This document shows positions 43,519 to 54,145 of a DNA stretch of 64,000 nucleotides, piece after piece. The DNA lies in NCBI GenBank assembly GCA_963773195.1, contig CAVZAE010000004.1:62001-126000 (forward strand), read 5' to 3'. The number at the start of each line of letters is the position of its first letter. Position 1 is the stretch's first letter. The notes under the pieces are model-generated. The model worked only from the letters and a program-made list of their open reading frames with translations, searched no databases and was not told where the DNA came from. The translations under genes and the position numbers were made by a program. Source of the stretch: CAIWHR01 sp963773195. GTDB lineage: Bacteria; Pseudomonadota; Gammaproteobacteria; Burkholderiales; Casimicrobiaceae.

Positions 43519-46500
43519 CTAGCGATGCAGCCACATCCGCAGCGCCGAGAGCAGCTGCTCGGTGTTCACGGGCTTGGCCAAGTAGTCGGTCGCACCCGCC
43601 TCCAGGCATTTCTCGCGATCTCCCTTCATCGCCTTGGCCGTCAGCGCGATGATCGGCAGCCGTTGAAAGGCCGGCTGCTGGCGAATCTCGCGCATCGTCT
43701 CGTAACCGTCCATCTCCGGCATCATGATGTCCATCAGCACGACGTCCGGTCTCGCGTCGAGCAGCGCGATCGCCTCACGACCGGTCTGCGCACTCAGCAC
43801 CCTCATCCCGCGACGCTCGAGGACGCTGCTCAACGCGAAGATGTTGCGGACGTCGTCGTCTATCACCAGGACCTGCTTGCCGATCAAGTCTTCGTCCGAG
43901 CTGTGCAAGCGGTCGAGCATTCGCTGCTTCTCGGCCGGCAGGTCGGCCGTCACGCGGTGCAGGAACAGCGCGGTCTCGTCGAGCAGACGATCGGGCGACT
44001 CGACGCCCTTGACGCACCACGCTTCGCGCCAGCGCCTTGAGACGCGCGTCCTCGTCGGGCGAAAGCTCCTTGCCGGTGAAGACGACGACCGGGAGGTCCC
44101 TGAGGCCGGCGTTGTCGCGGATCTTCTCCAGGATTTCGAAGCCGGAGATATCGGGCAGCTTGAGATCGACGACCGCGCAGTCGTAGGGCTGCTCGTTGAG
44201 TGCAATCAAAGCCGCCGTCCCGGTCCCGGCGGTCGTGATGTCGACGTCGTCGTGCGCCAGCAGCTCGGTGATGCTCGCGAGCTCGACCTCGTTGTCGTCC
44301 ACGACCAGCAGCTTCTTCCGGCGCGGCGTCGCGAAGGATCTGATCTTCGCAAGCGCGGAGCTCAGGCCCTCGGTCGTCGCCGACTTGGTGACGAAGGCGA
44401 AGGCGCCCCGCGCGAGGCCGTGCTGCCGATCATCGTCCAGCGTGACGATTTGCACCGGGATATGGCGGGTTGCGGGATCGCGCTTGAGCTGGCTCAGCAC
44501 TGTCCATCCGAGCATATCCGGCAGGAACACGTCGAGCGATACGGCCGTGGGCTGGTAGCGTCGCACGAGGTCGATGGCGTCCGCGCCGCGCGCGGCGATC
44601 AGGACCTTGAAGCCCTCGCCTCGGGCGAGGTCGGCGACGATCTGCGCATAGCTCGCGTCGTCCTCGACGATCAGCATCACGGGTTCACCGGGCAGGACAC
44701 TCTCGCGATCGTCGGGAACCGCGACGGGCGGCGGAGGCGCACTGCGGACCGCGGGAAACGAAGCCGCGCGCCCCCGATGGAGATCGGAAGCCCTGCCCGA
44801 ATCCCGGTCGAGCGGACCCACATAGCGAAGCGGCAGGTACAGCGTGAACGAGCTCCCCCTGTCCGGCGCACTCTGCAGCGCGATCTCGCCGCCGAGAAGG
44901 CTCGCAAGCTCGCGGCTGATGGCGAGCCCGAGCCCGGTTCCGCCGTATTTGCGGCTGGTGCCGGCGTCCGCCTGCTGAAACGCCTCGAAGATGAGCTTCT
45001 GCTTTTCGGCGGGGATGCCGATACCCGTGTCGCTCACCCGGAACGACACCACCGGGTCGGCCGCACCGAGGATCGGATGGTCTCTGCTCCAGCCTCCGGC
45101 CGCGACGTCGACCTCGAGCTGCACCGATCCATACGCAGTGAATTTGAACGCGTTGGAAAGCAGGTTCTTGAGCACTTGCTGGAGCCGCTTCGAATCGGTC
45201 ACGATGTGCTTCGGCAGAGTCGGCCCCAGCCGAACCTCGAACTGCAGCTTGCGGCGTTCCGCTTCCAGATGGAAGGCGCGGCTCACCGATGCTACGAGGT
45301 CGGAGAACGGGAGCTCCGCGGCGTCGACCGTGACCGTGCCCGACTCGATCTTGGACAGATCGAGGATGTCGGTGATGAGGTTGAGCAGGTCGCTGCCGGC
45401 GCCGTGCACGGTGCGTGCAAACTCGACCTGTTTCGGCGTCAGGTTGCCCTCGTGGTTGTCGCCCAGCTGCTGCGCCAGGATCAGGATGCTGTTGAGCGGG
45501 GTCCGCAGCTCGTGCGACATGTTGGCGAGGAACTCGGACTTGTACTTCGAGGTGAGCGCGAGCTCGGTCGCCTTCTCCTCGAGCGCGCGCCGCGCCTGCT
45601 CGATCTCGCGGTTCTTGCGCTCGACCTCGGCGTTCTGCTCGGCGAGCTGTTGCGCCTTCTGGCCCAGCTGGTCGTTCGTCTGCTGCAACTCCGCTTGCTG
45701 CGCCTGGAGCTCCGCCGCGAGCTTCTGCGACTGCTTGAGCAGCGCCTCGGTTTGCATCGTGACCTCGATGCTGTTGAGCACGATACCGAGGTTCGCCGTC
45801 AGCTGCTCGAGGAACGCGAGATGCGACGGATCGAGCTCGTTCAGTGACGCGAGCGCGAGCACCGCCTTGATCTGCCCTTCGAAGGTCACCGGGAATACGG
45901 CGACGCTGCGCGGCAGCGCGTTGAAGAAGACGGGGCCCACGGGGACGGTATCCTCGGGGACTTTGGTCAGCACGATCCGGCGCTTGTCGAACGCGCACTG
46001 GCCGATGAAGCCCTCGCCGAGCGCGATCTGCGCGGTCGGTGTCGCGCTTGGCGCGTTTGCGTACGCAGCGAGCAAGCGCAGATGGACGCCGCCTTCGTCG
46101 ACCATCTGGTAGATGAGCCCTTGATGCGCGTTGACGAGTGGCGCGAGTTCCGACAGCAGCATCCGCCCTACGGTGGCCAGGTCGCGCTGTCCCTGCAGCA
46201 TGCCGGTGAACCGGGCGAGGTTCGTCTTGAGCCAGTCCTGCTCGTTGTTGCGGTCGGTCGTCAACCGCAGGTTGTCGATCATCGTGTTGATGTTGTCCTT
46301 GAGATCGGCGACCTCGCCGCGCGCCTCCACCTGGATCGACCGGGTGAGGTCGCCCTTCGTCACCGCTGTGGCGACCTCGGCGATCGCCCGCACCTGGTTG
46401 GTGAGGTTCGCCGCCAGCAGATTCACGTTGCCGGTCAGGCCCTTCCACGTGCCGGCGGCCCCCGGTACGTTCGCCTGACCGCCGAGCCGGCCTTCGACGC

Positions 46501-49500
46501 CCACCTCGCGCGCGACGGAGCTCACCTGGTCGGCGAAGATGTCGAGCGTTTTCGTCATGTCGTTGATCGTGTCCGCGAGCGCCGCCACCTCGCCCTTCGA
46601 CTGCACCGTAAGGTTCTGCGTGAGGTCGCCGTCGGCCACGGCGGTCACCACCTTGACGATGCCGCGCACCTGTTCGGTCAGGTTCGCCGCCATCACGTTC
46701 ACGGTGTCGGTCAGATCCTTCCAGGTGCCGCCCACGCCGGGCACCTGCGCCTGGCCGCCGAGCTTGCCTTCGGTCCCCACCTCGCGCGCCACCCGCGTCA
46801 CTTCCGACGCGAACGCGTTCAACTGGTCGACCATCGTGTTGATCGTGTTCTTGAGCTCGAGAATCTCGCCGGACACGTCGACGGTGATCTTGCGCGACAG
46901 GTCGCCGCGCGCGACGGCGGTCGTCACCTCGGCGATGTTGCGGACCTGCGTAGTCAAGTTCGCCGCGAGCAGGTTCACGTTGTCGGTCAGGTCCTTCCAG
47001 GTGCCCGCGACGCCCGGCACGACGGCCTGTCCGCCGAGCTTGCCTTCAGTGCCCACCTCGCGCGCGACTCGGATCACCTCGGAGGCGAAGGCACGGAGCT
47101 GCTCGACCATCGTGTTCATGGTCTCCTTGACGAGCAGGATCTCGCCGCGCACGTCGACGGTGATCTTGCGCGACAGGTCGCCCCCCGCAATGGCCGATGC
47201 CACCTCGGCAATCCCGCGGACCTGCGCCGTCAGGTTGCTCGCCATGAAGTTGACGTTGTCGGTGAGGTCCTTCCACGTGCCGCCCACGCCGGGCACCTGC
47301 GCCTGGCCGCCGAGCTTGCCTTCGGTCCCGACCTCACGTGCCACACGCGTGACTTCCGACGCGAACGCGTTCAACTGGTCGACCATCGTGTTGATCGTGT
47401 TCTTGAGCTCGAGGATCTCGCCCTTGACGTCGACGGTGATCTTGCGCGACAGGTCGCCGCGCGCGACGGCCGTCGTCACCTCGGCAATGTTGCGAACCTG
47501 TGCCGTCAGGTTGCCCGCCATCGAGTTGACGCTGTCGGTCAGTCCCTTCCACGTGCCCGCCACGCCCGGCACCTGCGCCTGCCCGCCGAGCTTGCCTTCG
47601 GTGCCCACCTCGCGCGCGACGCGCGTCACCTCCGACGGCGAACGCGTTCAGCTGGTCGACCATCGTGTTGATCGTGTCCTTGAGCTCGAGCACCTCGCCG
47701 CTCACATCGACCGCGATCTTCTTCGAGAGGTCGCCGTTCGCGATGGCCGTCGTCACGTCCGCGATGTTGCGAACCTGCGTCGTCAGGTTCGCCGCCAGCA
47801 TGTTCACGTTGTCCGTCAGATCCTTCCACGTGCCGGCGACGCCCGGCACGACCGCCTGACCGCCGAGGCGTCCGGCGGTGCCCACCTCGCGCGCCACCCG
47901 CGTCACCTCTCCAGCGAAGGCGTTGAGCTGGTCGACCATCGTGTTGAGCGTGTTCTTGAGCGCCAGGATCTCGCCCTTGACGTCGACCTCGATCTTGCGG
48001 GAGAGGTCGCCGCGCGCAACGGCAGTCGCGACTTCGGCGATGTTGCGAACCTGCGTCGTCAGGTTGCTCGCCATCGAGTTGACGCTGTCGGTCAGGTCTT
48101 TCCACGTGCCGGCCACGCCGAACACCTGGGCCTGGCCGCCAAGCTTGCCCTCGGTCCCGACCTCGCGCGCGACCCGCGTCACCTCCGACGCGAACGCGTT
48201 CAACTGATCGACCATCGTGTTGATCGTGTTCTTGAGCTCGAGAATCTCACCCGACGCGTCGACGGTGATCTTGCGCGACAGGTCGCCGCGCGCCACCGCC
48301 GTAGTCACCTCGGCAATGTTGCGGACCTGCGTGGTCAAGTTCGCCGCGAGCAGGTTCACGTTGTCGGTCAGGTCCTTCCAGGTCCCGCCGACGCCGGGCA
48401 CCTGCGCCTGGCCACCGAGCCGACCTTCGGTGCCGACTTCGCGTGCGACGCGGATCACCTCGGAGGCGAAGGCACGGAGCTGCTCGACCATCGTGTTGAG
48501 CGTTTCCTTGAGCTGCAGAATCTCGCCGCTCACGTTGACCGTGATCTTCTTCGACAGGTCGCCATTGGCGATGGCGGTCGCCACTTCGGCGATGTTGCGC
48601 ACCTGGCCGGTCAGGTTGCTCGCCATGAAGTTGACGTTGTCGGTCAGGTCCTTCCAGGTGCCGCCCACGCCGGGCACCTGCGCCTGGCCGCCGAGCTTGC
48701 CTTCGGTCCCCACCTCGCGCGCCACCCGCGTCACTTCCGACGCGAACGCGTTCAACTGGTCGACCATCGTGTTGATCGTGTTCTTGAGCTCGAGCACTTC
48801 GCCTGACACATCGACGGTGATCTTGCGCGACAGGTCGCCGCGCGCGACGGCGGTCGTCACCTCGGCGATGTTGCGGACCTGCGTAGTCAAGTTCGCCGCG
48901 AGCAGGTTCACGTTGTCGGTCAGGTCCTTCCAGGTGCCCGCGACCCCGGGCACCACCGCCTGCCCGCCGAGACGTCCCTCGGTTCCGACCTCGCGCGCAA
49001 CGCGCGTCACTTCGGACGCGAACGAGCGCAGCTGGTCGACCATCGTGTTGATAGCCTCCTTGAGCTGCAGGATCTCGCCGCGCACGTCGACCGTGATCTT
49101 GCGCGACAAATCGCCACTCGCGACGGCGACGGTGACGTCGGAGATGTTGCGCACCTGGGCCGTCAGGTTGCTCGCCATCAGGTTGACGCTCTCGGTCAGG
49201 TCCTTCCAGACACCGCTCACTTCCGGCACCTGAGCCTGGCCCCCGAGCTTGCCGTCGGTGCCGACCTCGCGCGCCACCCGCGTCACTTCCGAAGCAAACA
49301 CGGAGAGCTGCTTGATCATCGTGTTGACGATCGTCGCGGAGCGCAGGAACTCGCCCTCGAGTGGACGTCCCTCGACGTCGAGGCGCACGGTTTCGAGCAG
49401 GTTGCCCTGCGCGACGGCCGTGACCGCGCGCGTGACATCCGTCGTGGGACGAACCAGGTCGTCGATCAGCGTGTTGAGCGAGATCTGCATCTCGCCCCAT

Positions 49501-49820
49501 GCTGCGCTGCTGCGGGCGAACCGGACTCGCTGGAGCGTCTTGCCGCGCTTGCCGACGACTTCGCCGACGCGCGAGAGCTCCCGCGCCATCTGCTGGTTCG
49601 AGGCGACGATGTCGTTGAACCGATCTGCGATTTTCCCTTCGAGCCCGGTCCAGTGGCCCGGGAGACGAACGGAGAAATCGCCGTCCGCCACGGCCTGCAG
49701 GGCTGAAAGAAGAACCTCGCGGTCGAGCGCGTCGGACGTCTTCTCACCCGAACCATTGCTGGAGATGCGCTTGCGCGAGGAGCGCTGGCGCGCTTCGGCC
49801 GTGGAGCCCACTGTCTTCAT
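43519..49820 (-). CDS. Giant HAMP-array hybrid histidine kinase (two frameshifts)
   Basis: About 2,099 residues when one extra base is removed near 47637 and one near 44014; the corrected length is exactly divisible by three. Layout: short N-terminus, HAMP-type repeats (about 40-1190, eleven units of 92 residues), a GAF domain (about 1195-1345), coiled coil (1346-1420), HisKA with SHELRTPLNSILILAQQL, HATPase (1500-1660, DTGIGIP and GGTGLGLAISRELA), then three receivers (about 1713-1830, 1833-1943, 1980-2096). No membrane segment is present. This is the layout of bacterial relatives of fungal group III (Nik1/Os-1) osmosensing kinases. The break at 47637 is CGACGGCGAACG against CGACGCGAACG in the sister repeats. 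Stimulus unknown. Confidence 0.9.
46245..49290 (-). repeat. Eleven tandem 276-base repeats encoding HAMP-type units
   Basis: The phrase V-A-R-E-V-G-x-x-G-[KR]-L-G-G-Q-A recurs every 92 residues, with units beginning near 49282, 49006, 48730, 48454, 48178, 47902, 47626, 47349, 47073, 46797 and 46521. Inner units are very similar at the DNA level; the first and last differ most (e.g. DQVSSVAREVGVEG in the last). Each carries GTWKDLTDNVN, NIAEVTTAVARGDLS[RK]K and LK[ND]TINTMVDQL. The repeats are coding, not CRISPR. They are prone to recombination and to collapse or expansion in assembly. Confidence 0.95.
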
Positions 49821-50103
49821 CGGTCACTCCTGCTCGAGCGCGCATGCGTGAGCGCACGACCACCCGCAGTACTTGTCGAGGGTCGACAAGCCCGCTGGAG
49901 GTCTCGCGTGCGGAGCCTACTGACGCGCGTTTACCCGCCCCCGTCCCGGCGGCACGGTTCCCCCGGGCCGCGAAGACCATTCTTGCCTTGCGGCTAAAGG
50001 CGGACAGTCAGGCGAGCCTGATTTTCCTGTAGGACGGCGCGAAGGGGCACCATTGGGACCGCGAGGCAGGCGTCGCCGCGCGACCCCGAGAGATGCAATC
50101 CGA

Positions 50104-50457
50104 TCACGCCTCGACCAGCACCTCGAACCCGCCGTAGATCAGGCGCTTGCCGTCGAACGGCATCGGGTTCCGGTCGGGCTGCAGCCGCGCATCCGCCATC
50201 GACTTCTTCATCCCGTCGTCGCGCATCTGGCGCGACGGCCAGGTGATCCACGAGAACACGACGGTCTCGTCCTCCTTGCGCTTGACCGCCATCGGAAACG
50301 ACGTCAACTTGCCTTCGGGAACGTCGTCGCCCCAGCACTCGACCACGTGCAGCGCACCATATTCCTTGAACACCGTCGCAGCGATTGCAGCATGCTTTTT
50401 GTAGACATCACGATTGGCGGTCGGTACCGCCGCCACGAACCCATCGACATAGCTCAT
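50104..50457 (-). CDS. DUF1428 family protein
   Basis: 117 residues matching the DUF1428 pattern: MSYVDGFVAAVPTANRDVYKKHA at the start, GALHVVECWGDDVPEGK in the middle and MPFDGKRLIYGGFEVLVEA at the end. It has a ferredoxin-like dimeric alpha/beta-barrel fold as in YbaA; biochemical function unknown. GAAAGGATGG precedes the ATG. It follows the YciI gene on the same strand by 31 bases and sits with VOC and SoxR genes. Confidence 0.9.
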   Translation of the reverse strand: MSYVDGFVAAVPTANRDVYKKHAAIAATVFKEYGALHVVECWGDDVPEGKLTSFPMAVKRKEDETVVFSWITWPSRQMRDDGMKKSMADARLQPDRNPMPFDGKRLIYGGFEVLVEA

Positions 50458-50488
50458 GATCCATCCTTTCCATGAATTTTCGGGCGGG

Positions 50489-50890
50489 TCACGCGGCTCG
50501 CTGCTCCTCGTCCGCGCCGCAACCCGAGCCATCGAAAAGCTGCCGTATTTCGCATTCACCCTCGTACGAGGAGCCGATGATCGTCGCGTGCAGCTCCATG
50601 AAGCGCCGGCCGAGCTTGATGGCCTCGTCGCGTGACGCCGCCTCCACGATCGCATACCCGCCGATCAGCTCCTTCGTCTCGGGAAACGGCCCGTCGGTCA
50701 CACTTACGGCTCCGCGCGACACACGAATCCGGGCGCCCTTCGAGCTCGGCAGGAGCCCTCCCGTTTGCAGGAGCACGCCGGCCTTGGTCATGTCGTCAGT
50801 GAGCTTGCCCATCGCCGCCAGCAGCTCCGGATTGGGCGGCATGCCCGCTTCGTAGTTCTTGTCGGCCTTGACCATCATCATGAATCGCAT
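50489..50890 (-). CDS. YciI family protein
   Basis: 133 residues of the YciI/DGPF fold. The family motif D-G-P-F is at about 86-89 (VSVTDGPFPETKELIGGYAIVEA). The C-terminus has two Cys (GECEIRQLFDGSGCG). Such proteins often sit near ECF sigma factors or stress regulators; here SoxR is two genes away. The start MRFMMMVKAD is standard. Function is unknown; it might be a small dimeric enzyme or sensor. Confidence 0.9.
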   Translation of the reverse strand: MRFMMMVKADKNYEAGMPPNPELLAAMGKLTDDMTKAGVLLQTGGLLPSSKGARIRVSRGAVSVTDGPFPETKELIGGYAIVEAASRDEAIKLGRRFMELHATIIGSSYEGECEIRQLFDGSGCGADEEQRAA

Positions 50891-51010
50891 AGGGATTTCT
50901 CCTTGATAATTTGAGAGGGACGACTCGAGCCTCGAGGCCGGCCTCTCAAGCTAGTCGAACGGCCAGAGCGCAAATCGACATCGCTCGTCAAATTCTTGGC
51001 GGCCTGCCGT

Positions 51011-51457
51011 CTAGCCTGGCGCCATCCCTTTCTCCCGGAGCTCCTTCTGGGCATTCTCGTTTTTCGACAGGTGTTGGAGCCCCATGCCGCGCAGGACGTC
51101 CGCCGCCTTCGTGAACTGAATGTTCTCGTAACCGACGATCTCGATTCGATTCCCCCAGGGATCGCGAAAGTCCAGAAAGGGTCCGGGAAGCATCTCGACG
51201 CCGGCTTCGGCCAGCGCTTTGCGAGCGACTTCCTTGTCGTCGACCACGAGCCCGAAGTGGCGCCCGTCGTCGGCGGCCTGGTTGCGGCCCTTCTGCAGGG
51301 CGATGAACTGGTCCCCGAGGTCGATGAATGCCATGTCTTCGCTCTTGCCCCGAAGCTCGAAGCTGAACAAGCGACCGTAGAACGCCAATGCCGCTTCGAT
51401 GTCGCCCACCTCGAGCGCGACGTGATTGAAACCGATCATCCGTGCTTTTCGTGACAT
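51011..51457 (-). CDS. VOC (glyoxalase/bleomycin resistance) family protein
   Basis: 148 residues with one vicinal-oxygen-chelate domain: MIGFNHVALEVGDIEAALAFYGRLFSF at the start and FLDFRDPWGNRIEIVGYENIQF later. Putative metal ligands are the His of FNHVAL, the His of GRHFGLVV and the Glu of RIEIV. GGAGG is 8 bases before ATG 51457. It follows soxR by 22 bases on the same strand, so it may be in the SoxR operon. Substrate unknown; the fold includes glyoxalases and resistance proteins. Confidence 0.88.
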   Translation of the reverse strand: MSRKARMIGFNHVALEVGDIEAALAFYGRLFSFELRGKSEDMAFIDLGDQFIALQKGRNQAADDGRHFGLVVDDKEVARKALAEAGVEMLPGPFLDFRDPWGNRIEIVGYENIQFTKAADVLRGMGLQHLSKNENAQKELREKGMAPG

Positions 51458-51479
51458 GACCAAGACCTCCATTCGATAC

Positions 51480-51932
51480 TCAGCCCCTGGGAATCCGATC
51501 GCCGATCCAGTATCGCGGCCCGGGGCCGTTCCGCGACGCGCGGTCGGCAGGATTGGCGAACTGGCAGCGATCGAGTGAGAGGCACCCGCAGCCGATGCAC
51601 TCGGTGAGCCCGGCTTTGAGACGCTGCAACTCGGCGATGCGTTCGTCGATGCGCGAAGTCCACGCGCTCGACAGCCGTGCCCAATCCCGGCCCGTGGGCG
51701 TCCGCTGCGCCGGCAGCTTGGCGAGCTCTGCCGCAATCTCGTCCAGAGACAGGCCCACGCGCTGAGCGAACACGATGAACGCGATGCGGCGCAGCACGGC
51801 GCGCGGGAAGCGCCGGTGGCCGGCGCCCGAACGCACGGACCGGATCAGCCCGCGCGCCTCGTAGAAGCGCAGCGCCGACGCGGCAACGCCGCTCCTCCGG
51901 GCAATCTCCTGAATCGTCAGCAGGTTATCCAT
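51480..51932 (-). CDS. soxR: Redox-sensitive activator SoxR ([2Fe-2S], MerR family)
   Basis: 150 residues. N-terminal MerR-type winged helix (LTIQEIARRSGVAASALRFYEARGLI), dimerisation helix, and the SoxR cluster motif C-x2-C-x-C-x5-C with C112, C115, C117 and C123 (ECIGCGCLSLDRC). SoxR is activated by oxidation of its cluster by redox-cycling compounds and twists promoters with long spacers. It is divergent from the SDR gene; the 65-base gap holds a SoxR-box-like dyad and a promoter with a 19-base spacer. No soxS is present, as in most non-enteric bacteria. Confidence 0.94.
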   Translation of the reverse strand: MDNLLTIQEIARRSGVAASALRFYEARGLIRSVRSGAGHRRFPRAVLRRIAFIVFAQRVGLSLDEIAAELAKLPAQRTPTGRDWARLSSAWTSRIDERIAELQRLKAGLTECIGCGCLSLDRCQFANPADRASRNGPGPRYWIGDRIPRG

Positions 51933-51960
51933 GGGAAGACAGTCTAGCGCAGCCGGGGGC

Positions 51961-51991
51961 TTGACTTCAAGCTTACTTTAACTTGTAGCCT
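51961..51991 (+). promoter_or_regulatory. SoxR-type promoter and SoxR box
   Basis: TTGACT (-35, 51961-51966) and TAGCCT (-10, 51986-51991) are separated by 19 bases, the long spacer typical of MerR-family activated promoters. Within it the dyad TTCAAG-CTTA-CTTTAA (51966-51981) matches the SoxR box (CTCAAG-TTAA-CTTGAG) apart from a few bases. Transcription would begin at about 51997-51999, at the ATG of the SDR gene (51998), giving a leaderless message. Confidence 0.65.
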
Positions 51992-51997
51992 GCGCCC

Positions 51998-52688
51998 ATG
52001 ACGAATCCATTGAGAGTGGCCATTACAGGCGGCACGTCGGGCCTCGGCCTCGCGCTCGTCCGTGAGTTCCGTCGACGCGGCGCCCGCATCGCCTTCGTCG
52101 CGCGCACCCGTGAGCACGTTGACCGGGTTGCACGCGAGCTCCCGGGCACCCACGGCATCGTGGGCGACGTCGCACGCAAGGACGACATCCACCCCATCGC
52201 CCTGCAGATTACCGCCGCGCTCGGCGGACTCGACGTGCTCGTCAACAACGCGTCGAGCCTGGGACCGACACCGCTTGCCCTTCTCGCCGACACCGAGTGC
52301 GAAGACTTCGCGGTGGCGCTCGAGACCAACGTCTTGGGACCGTTCCGCCTTACCAAGGCGCTGCTGGGTGCGCTGACCGCCTCCGCTCGGGAGGGTCGCG
52401 GCGCGGTCGTGCTCAACGTATCGAGCGACGCGGCGATCAACGCCTATGCGCAGTGGGGCGCGTACGGCGCGTCGAAGGCCGCATTGCGTCACATGAGTGC
52501 GCATCTGGGGCGAGGAGCTCGCGGCCGACGGCGTGCGCTTCCTGTCGCTGGACCCGGGCGACATGGACACGCCGCTGCACGCGCAAGCTGTGCCCGACGC
52601 CGATCCCGCACAGCTCAAGCGACCCGAGGCTGCGGCGCGCGAGCTCAGCGACGCCATTTTGGCGGCCCTGGCCAAGGAGCATGCATGA
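51998..52688 (+). CDS. SDR family oxidoreductase, SoxR-controlled (one frameshift)
   Basis: About 229 residues after removing one base near 52505. Motifs: TGGTSGLG (10-17), NNAS (NAG equivalent), NVSSDAAINAYAQWGAYGASKAAL with catalytic Ser, Tyr and Lys, then DPGDMDTPLH (the PG motif) in the second frame. The joint lies in GAGTGCGCATCTGG, where M-S-A-I-W-G-E-E-L is restored. It would reduce or oxidise a small carbonyl compound, perhaps a quinone-like SoxR inducer (inference). Its stop overlaps the start of the QueA-like gene (ATGA). Confidence 0.82.
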
Positions 52689-53747
52689 TCGCCGCTGCCA
52701 CTGCCGTCACCGCGACGTGCCGATGCGCGCTTGCTCGTCGTCAGTGAAGATGGCTCGCTCGCGCACGCCCTGCGGTCGAGCCTGACAGATCATCTGAAGC
52801 CGGGCGATCTGGTCATTGCGAACGATGCGGCCACGTTGCCCGCGAGCCTGCACGGGATCCATCTGCCGAGCGCAGTGCCGATCGAAGTGCGCCTTGCGGG
52901 TCGCTCGTCCCTTGCGCACGACGACGTCAGGTTCACCGCCGTCGTGTTTGGCGCTGGCGACTGGCGCACGCGCACCGAGGACCGTCGGCCGCCGCCGCCG
53001 CTTGCGCAGGGCGATCGCCTTGCCCTCGGGCCGCTTGTCGCGAAGGTCGAGCACATGCAAGGACACGAGCGGCTCGTCGTGCTGAAGTTCGACGGTCCCG
53101 TCGATGGCGTGTGGGCCGGCATTGCGCGACATGGCCGTCCGATCCAGTATGCGTACCTGGCGCGCGCCCTCGCCCTTTGGGACGTGTGGACGCCGGTAGC
53201 GGCCGTGCCGGTCGCCTTCGAGGCGCCGTCGGCCGGCTTTGCGCTCGACTGGAGCGTGCTTCGTACTCTGCGTGCTCGCGGCGTCGAGTTCGCCACCGTC
53301 ACGCTGGCGGCCGGCATCGCGTCGACCGGAGATCCGGTGCTCGATCTACGCCTGCCGTTCGACGAACCGTATCGCGTCACCGCGAGCACCGCGTCGGCGA
53401 TTCGTCGGGCAAGAGCGCAAGGCGGCCGCATCATCGCGATAGGAACGACGGTCGTTCGCGCGCTGGAGCATTCCGGAGGTCATGCGGGAGAAGCCGTGGC
53501 CGATACACGTATCGGCGCGGGCACCCGGCTGCGTGTGGTCGACGCGCTTCTTTCCGGGACGCACGAGCCCAACGAGAGCCACTATCAGGTGCTGCGTGCG
53601 TTCCAAAAGGACGATGTGCTCGCTCGCGCCACGGCGGCGCTGGAGGCCTCGAGCTACCGTACGCACGAGTTCGGTGATTCCGTCCTGATCTTCTTGCGAC
53701 AAGCGCGAGTGGTTAAAACGGAACTCGAATCAGCGACGCTGGCTTAG
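52685..53747 (+). CDS. QueA-like S-adenosylmethionine:tRNA ribosyltransferase-isomerase homologue
   Basis: About 353 residues. Matches QueA in KPGDLVIANDAATLPASL (N-terminal), the central HGRPIQYAYLARALALWDVWTPVA in place of the usual HYGRPIRYRYV..., and C-terminal IAIGTTVVRALEHS, RVVDALLSGTHEPNESHYQVLRAF. True QueA makes epoxyqueuosine from preQ1-tRNA using the ribosyl of SAM; this divergent short-motif type is probably a paralogue with another role. ATG 52685 overlaps the SDR stop (ATGA), but a one-base shift near 52712 is needed to join LLVVSEDG; an intact alternative starts at TTG 52731. Confidence 0.75.
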
Positions 53748-54145
53748 GGCGCATCGTGGCCGGATGCGCCGTGGTCATTGCCAGCCACTCGCCCGATTCC
53801 GCCCATCCCTCCTCCGGCGCCTCCGGCACCACCGCGGCTGCGTCCGGCGCCGCCACTGCGCTCGTCGCGGGCGCTACGCGAAGAGTCCGAGCAGCGTGGA
53901 CACGACGCCTTCCCACGAGCTGAAATCGATGGTGTTTCGCATGACAGCCAATATCGGCGCATCGCGTCGCGCGCGGAGTTGCGTTGATCGATTGTACGGA
54001 CGGCGAACGCGGACGCCGGTGTCCGCACCTCGGCCGGCGGACTGACGGGTATGGACGACGGTCGACGTTTCGTGGAATTCTTCCCCTACAGGGTATGGGT
54101 CCGCAACCTGCGGCGCGCGCCGCGCAGATGCTGGGATCAACTGCG
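53748..54145. other. Gene-poor intergenic region (about 400 bases)
   Basis: No intact gene. The minus strand at 53942-53874 holds a short reading frame that looks like the start of a known small membrane protein (separate entry), followed by a glycine-rich frame to 53744. On the plus strand only the possible upstream ATGs (54095, 54128) of the next membrane protein are found. Confidence 0.4.
53874..53942 (-). pseudogene. 22-codon gene start fragment (MRNTIDFSSWEGVV...)
   Basis: ATG 53942 opens a frame reading MRNTIDFSSWEGVVSTLLGL, which resembles from memory the N-terminus of a conserved small membrane protein whose next residues should be a transmembrane stretch. Here it stops after 22 codons and the DNA continues as a Gly/Arg-rich frame. 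Either a frameshift or a deletion removed the rest. The identification is weak. Confidence 0.25.

Noticed and set aside
43724..48806. Long plus-strand open frames with internal repeats
   Set aside because: They are the reverse complement of the HAMP repeats; the repeat pattern comes from the real minus-strand gene.
46245..49290. Regular repeats considered as a CRISPR array or satellite DNA
   Set aside because: The period is 276 bases, there are no spacers, and the repeats keep an open frame encoding HAMP-type units.
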